Source: Mycolicibacterium sp. MU0050
Lineage (GTDB): Bacteria; Actinomycetota; Actinomycetes; Mycobacteriales; Mycobacteriaceae
Length of the DNA stretch: 64,000 nucleotides
Direction of reading: 5' to 3'
NCBI RefSeq assembly: GCF_963378085.1
Contig: NZ_OY726395.1
Coordinates: forward strand, 5,022,001 to 5,086,000
Shown: piece by piece, positions 7,375 through 16,491 of the stretch
How positions within the stretch are numbered: position 1 is the first letter of the stretch
Layout of the letters: each line of letters starts with the position of its first letter
Notes under the pieces: model-generated
What the model was told of the DNA's origin: nothing
Databases searched by the model: none
What the model saw: only the letters and a program-made list of their open reading frames with translations
Program-made: the position numbers and the translations under genes

Positions 7375-8742
7375 TCAGCTATGGGCGGCGGCCAGGTGGC
7401 GGTCGACCACCGAGTGGAAGTGGGCGATCACCACCTCCTCCTTGACCAGCGACATGTGGTCAAGACGGGTGTTGCGCAGACCCTTCTGCTGGCGCGGCAT
7501 CTGCTCGTAATCCTGTTGCAGGGCCTCGAAATACTTGTGGCTGCCCGGCGTGTCGACCACGATCGCCTCGGCGCGCACCGCGTCGCGGAACTCCTCCGGC
7601 AGATACATGTAACTGGCGACGTGCCAGATGCAGCGGTTCGGGTCGCCGTCCGGGTGCGGCGCCGACATGATGACGTGGCATTCACCCGCCCGGACCGTCA
7701 TGAAGTAGTTGGGGAACAGCACCCAGCCCTGGTTGTCGACCATCTGGTCGTCGGTGAGGTTGCTGACGTCGAGACCCATGCCGGTCAGCACCTCGCGGGT
7801 GGCCTGCTGCAGCAGCGCCCGGGGCGTGACGTCGTCCGGGAAGGCGACCTTGCCGTCGTCGTCCTGATAGGGGGCGAGCAGTTCCTGGAAGCGCGGGATC
7901 ACCGCGACCGTGCCCGGGAAGGTCTCCGGCAACGCCAGCATCCCCTCCACCTGCTCCTGCGCGCTGGCACCTTGGACCTCGAAGGGAGCCATTGCGACAC
8001 TGTGGTTTTCGAAGAACCGATACCGGGCGGTCGCCGGGTTGATGTGCAGCACCTGCAGCAACTGCGGATGGATGCCGTTGATGTGGTAGCCCTCCTCGAA
8101 GGCATCCATGACGACTTTCCAGTTGCACTCGATTGCCTCTTTGACGTCCATCACGACGGTGAACTGCTCGATGTTGTACGGCTCGAGCAGCGTCACCACG
8201 TCCTCGCCGAGATACTCCCGCAGCGGCTCGGCGTCGGGGTCGGGGTTGAGGAAGATGAAGCCGGCGAAGGTGTCCACCGACACCTGCAGCAGGGAGTTCT
8301 CCGTCTTGTCGATCGGGCCGGCCAGGTTCTCCCGCAGCATGCCCTTCAGCCTGCCGTCCAGGTCGTAGGACCAGAGGTGGTACTGGCAGAGGAAGCCACG
8401 CTTGGCGTTGCCGGTATCGGTCATGCACAACGCGTTGCCGCGGTGCCGGCAGGCGTTGACGAAGCCGCGCAGCACTTCGTCCTTGCCGCGGACGACGATG
8501 AAGGACTGATCCATGATCTGGTAGCGCTTCCAGTCCCCGGGCTTCGGCAACTCGTCGACCCGGCCCGCGATCTGCCAGGACCGCATCCAGATCGCGTCGC
8601 GCTCCCGCGCCGCGTACTCCGGGCAGGTGTACCGGTCGGTGGAAATGGTCATGTTGAACGTGCCGGGCTTGACGTCCTCCAAACCCAGCCCGAGGCCCGA
8701 ATCGGGATTGAGCCAATCGCCGGGGCGCGTTGCGGGCATCAT
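7375..8742 (-). CDS. Rieske-type aromatic-ring-hydroxylating oxygenase, alpha subunit
   Basis: A 455-residue oxygenase. The Rieske 2Fe-2S ligands are C98, H100, C119 and H122 (CRHRG and CQYH motifs). The mononuclear iron site is visible as the bridging D213 with H220 and H225 (MDAFEEGYHINGIHP). It inserts oxygen into, or O/N-demethylates, a ring or alkyl substrate. No beta subunit, ferredoxin or reductase gene is adjacent, so it is likely a homotrimeric enzyme using a distant reductase. It leads the operon; an AGGAGG site sits just upstream of tandem ATGs (8742 and 8739). It is divergent from the TetR gene. Confidence 0.92.
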   Translation of the reverse strand: MMPATRPGDWLNPDSGLGLGLEDVKPGTFNMTISTDRYTCPEYAARERDAIWMRSWQIAGRVDELPKPGDWKRYQIMDQSFIVVRGKDEVLRGFVNACRHRGNALCMTDTGNAKRGFLCQYHLWSYDLDGRLKGMLRENLAGPIDKTENSLLQVSVDTFAGFIFLNPDPDAEPLREYLGEDVVTLLEPYNIEQFTVVMDVKEAIECNWKVVMDAFEEGYHINGIHPQLLQVLHINPATARYRFFENHSVAMAPFEVQGASAQEQVEGMLALPETFPGTVAVIPRFQELLAPYQDDDGKVAFPDDVTPRALLQQATREVLTGMGLDVSNLTDDQMVDNQGWVLFPNYFMTVRAGECHVIMSAPHPDGDPNRCIWHVASYMYLPEEFRDAVRAEAIVVDTPGSHKYFEALQQDYEQMPRQQKGLRNTRLDHMSLVKEEVVIAHFHSVVDRHLAAAHS

Positions 8743-8847
8743 GAGTCCTCCTGAAATTCGTCAGCGACCACCAGTCCGCAGAGATCGAAGCCGGCGAGGG
8801 CCTGCCGACTGAAGTCACTTGATCTCCGCGATGTGACGGGCCTCACG

Positions 8848-8880
8848 ATACACGGTTGCATCGCGGATACAAGCGTGTAT
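8848..8880. promoter_or_regulatory. Candidate TetR operator between Rieske operon and TetR gene
   Basis: Two overlapping dyads lie in the divergent promoter region: ATACACG (8848-8854) with CGTGTAT (8874-8880), and a compact ATACA-AGCG-TGTAT (8867-8880). The compact one has the size and symmetry expected of a TetR-family site. The position suggests autoregulation and control of the Rieske-P450 operon. Binding is inferred, not shown. Confidence 0.5.
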
Positions 8881-8963
8881 TAGAGTGGTCGGCATCACAC
8901 CTGCCGCGGCCCGCGCCGCCGCGGGACCCCTGGGCTCGGCGCGCGTGATGGGAGGATGCTCCG

Positions 8964-9563
8964 GTGGTGGAACGCTGGACAAAGGAGCGCCGGGCCGAGC
9001 ATCTGCGGCAACTCCTCCTCGACGCGGCCGAGGAGGTCTTTGCCCGCAAGGGGCTGACGGGTGCGGCGCTGGAGGAGATCGCCGATGCCGCCGGATTCAC
9101 CCGGGGCGCGATCTACTCCCAGTTCGGCGCGAAGGAGAAGCTGTTCCTGGCGGTCGTCGACCGGCAACGTCAGCGCTTCCTCGACGGGTTCGCCGAGGTG
9201 ATGGCATCGTTTCACCGGCTCGACGATGTCGACATCGACAGCCTCGCCGACCGTTGGCGGCAGCTGAGCAGCGGTCCGGATCGCGCCGCGCTGGGCTACG
9301 AACTCACCCTGTACCTGTTACGCAACCCCGAGGCTCGCGCGAGGGTGGCCGACCAGCGCCTGGAGACCATCCGCGCGCTCGGCGAGTTCATCAGCAAGAA
9401 CGTCGCGCGGATCGGTGGCGTGCTCACCATCGACGCGGACACGTTGGCCCGGGTGATCCTGGCCGCCAACGACGGGATCACCCTCGACAGCCACCTCGGC
9501 GGCCAGGACCTGTACCGGCCGTATCTTCAGTTGGTGATTTCCAGCATCCACACCCCGGACTGA
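8964..9563 (+). CDS. TetR-family transcriptional regulator
   Basis: A 199-residue regulator with a GTG start. The N-terminal helix-turn-helix (residues about 15-60; LEEIADAAGFTRGAIYSQF, then GAKEKLF) is typical TetR. The C-terminal ligand domain carries ALGYELTLYLLRNPEARARVA. It closely resembles the TetR protein at 63206-63811 in this same window, including the MVERWT-ERR opening, so the two are paralogues. It likely represses the divergent Rieske/P450 operon and perhaps the LLM oxidoreductase directly downstream. Confidence 0.9.
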   Translation: MVERWTKERRAEHLRQLLLDAAEEVFARKGLTGAALEEIADAAGFTRGAIYSQFGAKEKLFLAVVDRQRQRFLDGFAEVMASFHRLDDVDIDSLADRWRQLSSGPDRAALGYELTLYLLRNPEARARVADQRLETIRALGEFISKNVARIGGVLTIDADTLARVILAANDGITLDSHLGGQDLYRPYLQLVISSIHTPD

Positions 9564-9589
9564 GACAAGGACAAGAGGAACTCCCGCAG

Positions 9590-10447
9590 ATGAAGCTGTC
9601 GATCGCCACCCCCGTCGTCTCACTGCATCCGGGCGCGCATGGCCCGTGGGAGGTTGCCGCGACCATCGACGACGTCGCGCAGGTCGCCGAGACCGCGGAT
9701 CGGCTCGGCTACTTCCACCTCACCTGCAGTGAGCACATCGCGTTGCCCGCCCACGAACTCGAGCGACGGGGGCCGCGCTACTGGGACCCCCTGGCGACGC
9801 TGGGTTACCTCGCCGCCCGCACCCAGCAGATCCGGTTGATCCCGCACGTGCTGGTGCTGCCCTACCACCACCCGCTGGAGATCGCGAAGCGTTACGGCAC
9901 ACTGGATTTGATCAGCAACGGCCGGGTGATCCTCGGTGTCGGCGTCGGCAGCCTCAAGGAGGAGTTCGAGCTCATCGAGGCTCCGTTCGACGACCGGGGG
10001 CCGCGTTCGGACGACGCGATGCGGGCGCTGCGCGCCGCGCTGTCACAGCGGACCCCCGCCTACCACGGCGACTTCTACGACTTCGAGGGCATGGTCGTCG
10101 ATCCGTGCGCCGTGCAACCGCGGATGCCGATCTGGGTGGGCGGACGCACCCTACGCTCGCTGCGGCGCGCCGTTGCCCTCGGCGACGGCTGGACGCCGTT
10201 CGCGGTCACCCCCGACACCGCGCGGCAGTGGCTGGACCGCGTGGAGGTGCCGGCCGGCTTCGAGGTTGTCCTGCCGCCGGTGGAGCCGCTCGATCCGGTC
10301 AAGGAACCCGCGCACGCCGTGGACACCCTGGCCGCCACCGTGGCCGCGGGCGCGACCATCGTCTCCGTGGGCAGAGCCCAGGATTCGCTCTCGGAGTATC
10401 TCGAGTACCTGGCGGCGCTGAAGGAACTCAGCTCGTCGGTCGACTGA
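9590..10447 (+). CDS. LLM-class F420-dependent oxidoreductase
   Basis: A 285-residue luciferase-like (TIM-barrel) protein beginning MKLSIATPVVSLHPG. It includes SNGRVILGVGVGSLKEEFEL, the conserved glycine-rich segment of F420-binding LLM proteins, and PRMPIWVGGRTLRSLRRA. These enzymes move hydride between F420 and a secondary alcohol, ketone or enone. The ATG at 9590 is chosen because a purine-rich AAGAGGAA precedes it; the frame is open much further upstream but overlaps the TetR gene there. It is 26 nt downstream of the TetR gene, so the two are probably co-transcribed. Confidence 0.88.
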   Translation: MKLSIATPVVSLHPGAHGPWEVAATIDDVAQVAETADRLGYFHLTCSEHIALPAHELERRGPRYWDPLATLGYLAARTQQIRLIPHVLVLPYHHPLEIAKRYGTLDLISNGRVILGVGVGSLKEEFELIEAPFDDRGPRSDDAMRALRAALSQRTPAYHGDFYDFEGMVVDPCAVQPRMPIWVGGRTLRSLRRAVALGDGWTPFAVTPDTARQWLDRVEVPAGFEVVLPPVEPLDPVKEPAHAVDTLAATVAAGATIVSVGRAQDSLSEYLEYLAALKELSSSVD

Positions 10448-10467
10448 GCTCGACCCGCCCGCCCGGA

Positions 10468-11226
10468 TCAGGACGGGACGTTGGCCTTCAGCACTTCCAG
10501 CGCGTCGGCGCTGAGCTTGGCCAGCTCGTCGGCCTCGGCGGAATCCAGTGCACCGGAGAGGATTTCGGCCATCCGCCGGTCGGTCCCCTGCTCGACCTCG
10601 GCGTAGCGGTCCTTCTTGTCCGCGCCGTCGGCGAAGGGCTCGGGCCAGCCGAACATCTTGGTGTATTCGGCACCGCCGTGCAGCATGTGCGCTTCGACCG
10701 GGGCGATCCCCGAGACGGTGAGCAGGTTGAAGTGCACGTCGGCGCGCAGTTCGCGCAGCACCATCATCACCTGCAGGGCCCGCGCCGGCGCGTCGTCGGC
10801 CAGCGGCATCGTCCGCCAGCCCGCGAACATCGGCGTCCCCGCGATCGGCGTCGCCGCGATCACCTTCTCGCCCAACTCGGCGATGCGCTCGAGCCCCTGC
10901 GCCCCGGAGAGGTACTTGCGGCCGAATTCGGCCGTCTGTTCCCAATACTGTTGCGCGGCACCGAGGGCACCGCGCACCGCGACGCCCTCGTCCCAGAGCG
11001 CAGCCGTGAGGTTGGGCTCGAACACCGCGAGCACCGCGGCGACGGTGGCCCCACTGGCCTCTCCGAGCACCCCGGCGCGGCCGGCGATGTAGCCGGCCAG
11101 CGGATTCTGGTAACCGGCTGCGACACTGCCGGCGAAGGTCTCCGGGTGCAACATGAAGACCGCGACGGCTTCACCCATCGCCGCGCCGGTGCCGGCGGCC
11201 GCCGCCACCATATCGGGATTGCTCAT
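10468..11226 (-). CDS. SCO6745-family protein
   Basis: A 252-residue alanine-rich helical protein with the features I associate with the SCO6745 family of actinobacteria (VFEPNLTAALWDEGVAVRGAL near residue 70, GLERIAELGEKVIAATP, and LRADVHFNLLTVSGIAPVEAHML). The fold is described as helix-turn-helix-like; function is unknown. No signal peptide is visible. It converges with the LLM oxidoreductase gene and lies downstream of, in the same orientation as, the paired acyl-CoA dehydrogenases, suggesting a lipid-metabolism context. Confidence 0.7.
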   Translation of the reverse strand: MSNPDMVAAAAGTGAAMGEAVAVFMLHPETFAGSVAAGYQNPLAGYIAGRAGVLGEASGATVAAVLAVFEPNLTAALWDEGVAVRGALGAAQQYWEQTAEFGRKYLSGAQGLERIAELGEKVIAATPIAGTPMFAGWRTMPLADDAPARALQVMMVLRELRADVHFNLLTVSGIAPVEAHMLHGGAEYTKMFGWPEPFADGADKKDRYAEVEQGTDRRMAEILSGALDSAEADELAKLSADALEVLKANVPS

Positions 11227-11310
11227 GACAATGACTCCTTCTGGTCAGCGCTCAACGACGTCCTCCCAACGGGTGCGGGCGACAGGTTCTTCGCCAGATG
11301 TCTTTACTGT

Positions 11311-12417
11311 CTACAGCATTGCGATTTCGTAGTCGCGGACCTGCCCGCGCAACACACCCAGTTGATCCTGTGCGGAACCGAGCGTGTTGTCGATCGCGGT
11401 GAGCCGCGCCGCGTAATGCGCGACGGGGTACTCGGCGGTGATGCCGATGCCGCCGTGCAGCTGGATGGCTTCCTGGCTGATGTGCCGGCCGGAACGGGCG
11501 ATCTGCAGCTTGGCGCGCGCGGCGATCGTCGGATCGAGCACACCGTCGGCGATCGACATCGCGGCGTACAGGTTCATGCTGCGGGCCAGTTCCAACGAGA
11601 CGTACATGTCGGCCGCCCGCTGGGTCAACGTCTGGAACGTATTGAGGGTGACCCCGAACTGCTTGCGGCTCTTCAGGTATTCCGACGTCAGGCGCAGCGA
11701 CTCCTCCATGGCACCCAGCGCCTCGGCGCACAGCGCCGACTGGATGCGCACCAGCGCACGCTCAATCGCCGCGGTCGCGTCGGCGGCCGCACCCAGCGCG
11801 GTGGCCGGTGAGCCGTTCAGGTCGATCTGCGCGCCGCGCAGGCCGTCGAACGTCTGGTATCCCTTCTTGGTCACCGCGTCGCCGTGCACCAGGAACAGCC
11901 CGGTTCCGCCGTCGGGCAGGGCCGCGGTGACCACCAGGGTGTCCGCGGTGTCGCCGGCGGGCACCGGGTTCTTCTGGCCGCTGAGCACCCAGGAGTCACC
12001 ATCGGGACGCGCGGTGGTGCCGACGGCCGCGGTCGCGCCGCGCATGCCGGGCTCGGTGTGGGCGAAGGCCAGCAGCAGGCGGCCCTCGGCCACCTCGTCG
12101 AGCAACTGCTTCTGTTCGTCACTGCCGTGCTCGGCGATCAGCGCACCGGGAGCGAGCGCGGCGTGCAGCACCGGCTCGGGAGCCAACCGCCGGCCGATCT
12201 CGGTCATCACGGTCGTGATCTCGATCTGCCCGGACTCCGACGGGTCGAAGCCGAGGCCGAGGATCCCGGTGTCGGCCAGCTGGCCCCACACGTCGCGGCT
12301 CCAGCCCAGATCGGTGGCGATGACCTGGTTGCGGCGTTCGACGTCGTAGTGCCGAGCCAACAGGTCACGGGTGGTGTCGCGGAGCAGTTCCTGCTCGTCG
12401 CTGAGTTGAAAATCCAT
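11311..12417 (-). CDS. Acyl-CoA dehydrogenase (smaller subunit of a pair)
   Basis: A 368-residue acyl-CoA dehydrogenase-fold protein. It has an N-terminal helical domain (MDFQLSDEQELLRDTTRDLL), a central beta domain (SGQKNPVPAGDTAD) and a C-terminal helical domain with SRKQFGVTLNTFQ and QLHGGIGITAEYP. The middle domain is compact and the protein sits next to a second, larger dehydrogenase. This recalls the alpha2-beta2 FadE heterotetramers of mycobacterial steroid side-chain degradation (ChsE type). Partnership is inferred from adjacency (18-nt gap) and size, not shown. Confidence 0.88.
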   Translation of the reverse strand: MDFQLSDEQELLRDTTRDLLARHYDVERRNQVIATDLGWSRDVWGQLADTGILGLGFDPSESGQIEITTVMTEIGRRLAPEPVLHAALAPGALIAEHGSDEQKQLLDEVAEGRLLLAFAHTEPGMRGATAAVGTTARPDGDSWVLSGQKNPVPAGDTADTLVVTAALPDGGTGLFLVHGDAVTKKGYQTFDGLRGAQIDLNGSPATALGAAADATAAIERALVRIQSALCAEALGAMEESLRLTSEYLKSRKQFGVTLNTFQTLTQRAADMYVSLELARSMNLYAAMSIADGVLDPTIAARAKLQIARSGRHISQEAIQLHGGIGITAEYPVAHYAARLTAIDNTLGSAQDQLGVLRGQVRDYEIAML

Positions 12418-12435
12418 AGTGGTTGCCGGCCTATC

Positions 12436-13593
12436 TCACAGTCCGAGGATGGTGGAAGCGATGATGGTGCGCTGCACCTCGTTGCTGCCGCCGTAGATGG
12501 AGGTCTTTCGGTAGTTCAGGTAGTGCGGCGCGCTGGCCTGAGCCCACTCCGGCGAGGCGATCGCGTCGGCCTCGAACGGCAACGCGTCCGGCCCGGCGAC
12601 CTCCACCATCAGCTCGGTGGTGATCTGCTGCAGTTGGCTGCCGCGCAGCTTGAGCACCGACGACGCCGGGTTCGGCTGGCCGTCGGAGGACCCTGCCGTC
12701 ACCCGCATCTGCGTGAGTTCCAGGGCCAGCAGGTCGTTCTCGGCCTCGGCGAGCCGGGCCGCGAACAGCGGGTCCTCGATCAGACCGGTCTCGATGGCGC
12801 GCTTCTTCACCTCGGCCAGGCGCACCTTGGTGGTGCCGACGTGCGCGATGCCGGTGCGCTCGTTGCCCAACAGGAACTTCGCGTAGGTCCAGCCCTTGTT
12901 CTCTTCGCCGACGAGCTGGTCGGCCGGGACCCGGACGTCCTCGAAGAACACCTCGTTGACCTCGAAGCTGCCGTCGATCAGCTTGATCGGGCGCATGGTG
13001 ATGCCGGGGGTGTTGAGGTCGATCAACAGGAAGGAGATGCCGGCCTGACGCTTCGGCGCCTGCGGATCGGTACGCACCAGACAGAAGATCCAGTCGGCGT
13101 ACTGGCCCAGCGTGGTCCAGGTCTTCTGCCCGTTGACCACGTAGCTGTCGCCGTCGCGTACCGCGGTGGTGCGCAGCGAGGCCAGGTCGGAGCCCGCCTC
13201 GGGCTCCGAGAAGCCCTGGCACCAGAAGATGTCGAGCGCGGCCGTCGGCGGCAGGAAGCGTTCCTTGATCTCCTGCGACCCGAACTCGGCGATCACCGGG
13301 CCGACCATCTTCGCGTTGAACACCAGCGGCTCCGGAACGCAGGCCAGCTGCATCTCGTCGAGCCAGATCTGCTGCTGGGTCAGCGTCCAGTCCTTGCCGC
13401 CCCATTCGACGGGCCAGTTGGGCACCGCCAGACCGTGCTCGTGCAGGATCTTGTGACTCGTGACGATGTCCTCACGACTGAGGTGGCCACCCTGCCGATA
13501 GCGTTCCCGCATGTCAGCGGGGAATTTGGTGGTGAAGATGGTGCGGAGTTCGTCGCGGAAGGCGGCTTCCTCCGGGGTCAAGGCCAGCTGCAT
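12436..13593 (-). CDS. Acyl-CoA dehydrogenase (larger subunit of a pair)
   Basis: A 385-residue acyl-CoA dehydrogenase. It has the N-terminal domain (LTPEEAAFRDELRTIF), the FAD-binding central segment (WCQGFSEPEAGSDLASL, NGQKTWTT) and the C-terminal YGGSNEVQRTII motif. Together with the 368-residue partner just downstream it probably forms one heteromeric FadE enzyme that dehydrogenates an acyl-CoA thioester, with electrons passed to ETF. It is the first of the two genes on the minus strand, 49 bp after the flavin oxidoreductase-side intergenic gap. Confidence 0.9.
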   Translation of the reverse strand: MQLALTPEEAAFRDELRTIFTTKFPADMRERYRQGGHLSREDIVTSHKILHEHGLAVPNWPVEWGGKDWTLTQQQIWLDEMQLACVPEPLVFNAKMVGPVIAEFGSQEIKERFLPPTAALDIFWCQGFSEPEAGSDLASLRTTAVRDGDSYVVNGQKTWTTLGQYADWIFCLVRTDPQAPKRQAGISFLLIDLNTPGITMRPIKLIDGSFEVNEVFFEDVRVPADQLVGEENKGWTYAKFLLGNERTGIAHVGTTKVRLAEVKKRAIETGLIEDPLFAARLAEAENDLLALELTQMRVTAGSSDGQPNPASSVLKLRGSQLQQITTELMVEVAGPDALPFEADAIASPEWAQASAPHYLNYRKTSIYGGSNEVQRTIIASTILGL

Positions 13594-13642
13594 GAAACCC
13601 AGGTTAGCCCACCGGTTGGTTGGGAGATGCCGGGGTGCGGGA

Positions 13643-14719
13643 TTACGCCACGAAGTCGTCCCAGTTCGTCGCCAGGTAGTTCAGAAAGCGCGGCCCGACG
13701 GACTCGGCCTCGAGGTGGTCGCGGCGCACCGGCAGCGCCGCGGCCCGGTAGTCGGGGTCGCGCAGCGCGCTGCGCGCGAAGTCGTGGTGCACGATCGCCG
13801 CCTTGCCGATCAACACGAAGTCGGCGCCACCCTCGAGGCACCGTCGCGCCGACGCGGCGTCGGTGATCTTTCCGGCGACGCCCACCCGCGCGGCGCCGCG
13901 GGGCAGGTCCATGAAGACGTCGAGGAGGCGGCGGCCGCGATGTGCCTCCTCATAGGGCTCCTTGAACGCATCCCACAGCGAGAGGTCGAGGTAGTCCAGC
14001 TTGCCGTCGGCGAGGACGTCCCGGGCCAAGGCGCGTGCCTCGTCGAGAACGATGCCGTAGCGCTCCGGTGAAATCCGCAGGCCGAGTTGGAAGTTCGGGC
14101 CGGTCGCGGCCCGGATACCGTCGATGATCTCGTGCACGATGCGGGATCGGTTGTCGGCCGAACCGCCGTAGCGGTCGCTGCGGTGGTTGCGTCGGGTGTC
14201 GAGGAACTGCGCCACGAGATAGCCGTGGGCACCGTGGATTTCCACCCCGTCGAAACCGGCCCGCTCGGCCCGGACGGCCGCGGCGACGAAGTCTTGCACC
14301 ACCTGCTCCACCTGCGCGGTCGTCAACGCGGTGGCACCCTTCTCCGGGTCGTCCCACGGCGCCACCACCGGCAGGCCGGTCAGCCGTTCGTCGGCGCGTC
14401 GGCCGCCGTGCTGCAGTTGCACCGACGACACCGCCCCGGCGGCGCGCAGTCCCGCGGCCAGGCGGCTCAGGCCGGGCAGATGCCGGTCGTCCCAGACGCC
14501 GAGTTGCCCCTCGAAGGCCTGCCCGGCCCGGCTGACGTGCGCCGCGCACGTCATCACCATGGCGAAGCCGCCCTCCGCGCGGCGAACCAGCCAGCGGTAC
14601 TCGTCGTCATGCAGGGACCCGTCGGCGTTGCTCTGCATGTTGGTCAACGGGGCCAACGCCAACCGGTTCCTCCACGCGGGCCCGTGCGCAAACTCCAGCG
14701 GGCTGGACAGGTCGGTCAT
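13643..14719 (-). CDS. NADH:flavin oxidoreductase, Old Yellow Enzyme family
   Basis: A 358-residue FMN TIM-barrel protein. It shows the N-terminal RLALAPLTNMQSNADG, a QLQHGGRR segment, and the substrate/FMN motif VEIHGAHGYLVAQFLDTRRNHRSD, where the conserved active-site His and the RYGGS phosphate region sit. The frame is open far upstream, but the ATG at 14719 gives the normal family length; the upstream part is antisense-like coding shadow of the ABC-F gene. It likely reduces an activated alkene (enone or dienoyl). It lies in a lipid-degradation gene neighbourhood. Confidence 0.88.
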   Translation of the reverse strand: MTDLSSPLEFAHGPAWRNRLALAPLTNMQSNADGSLHDDEYRWLVRRAEGGFAMVMTCAAHVSRAGQAFEGQLGVWDDRHLPGLSRLAAGLRAAGAVSSVQLQHGGRRADERLTGLPVVAPWDDPEKGATALTTAQVEQVVQDFVAAAVRAERAGFDGVEIHGAHGYLVAQFLDTRRNHRSDRYGGSADNRSRIVHEIIDGIRAATGPNFQLGLRISPERYGIVLDEARALARDVLADGKLDYLDLSLWDAFKEPYEEAHRGRRLLDVFMDLPRGAARVGVAGKITDAASARRCLEGGADFVLIGKAAIVHHDFARSALRDPDYRAAALPVRRDHLEAESVGPRFLNYLATNWDDFVA

Positions 14720-14798
14720 CGATTTTCTCCAGGCAGATCGGGGTGTCGTCGGCCCACGGTACCCGGGCAGTCGACCATGGCGGGTCGGTGGTGTGCGG

Positions 14799-16457
<1,659 letters not shown>

Positions 16458-16491
16458 GGGCCCATCGTCGCACCACCGATGGACCGGGCGA

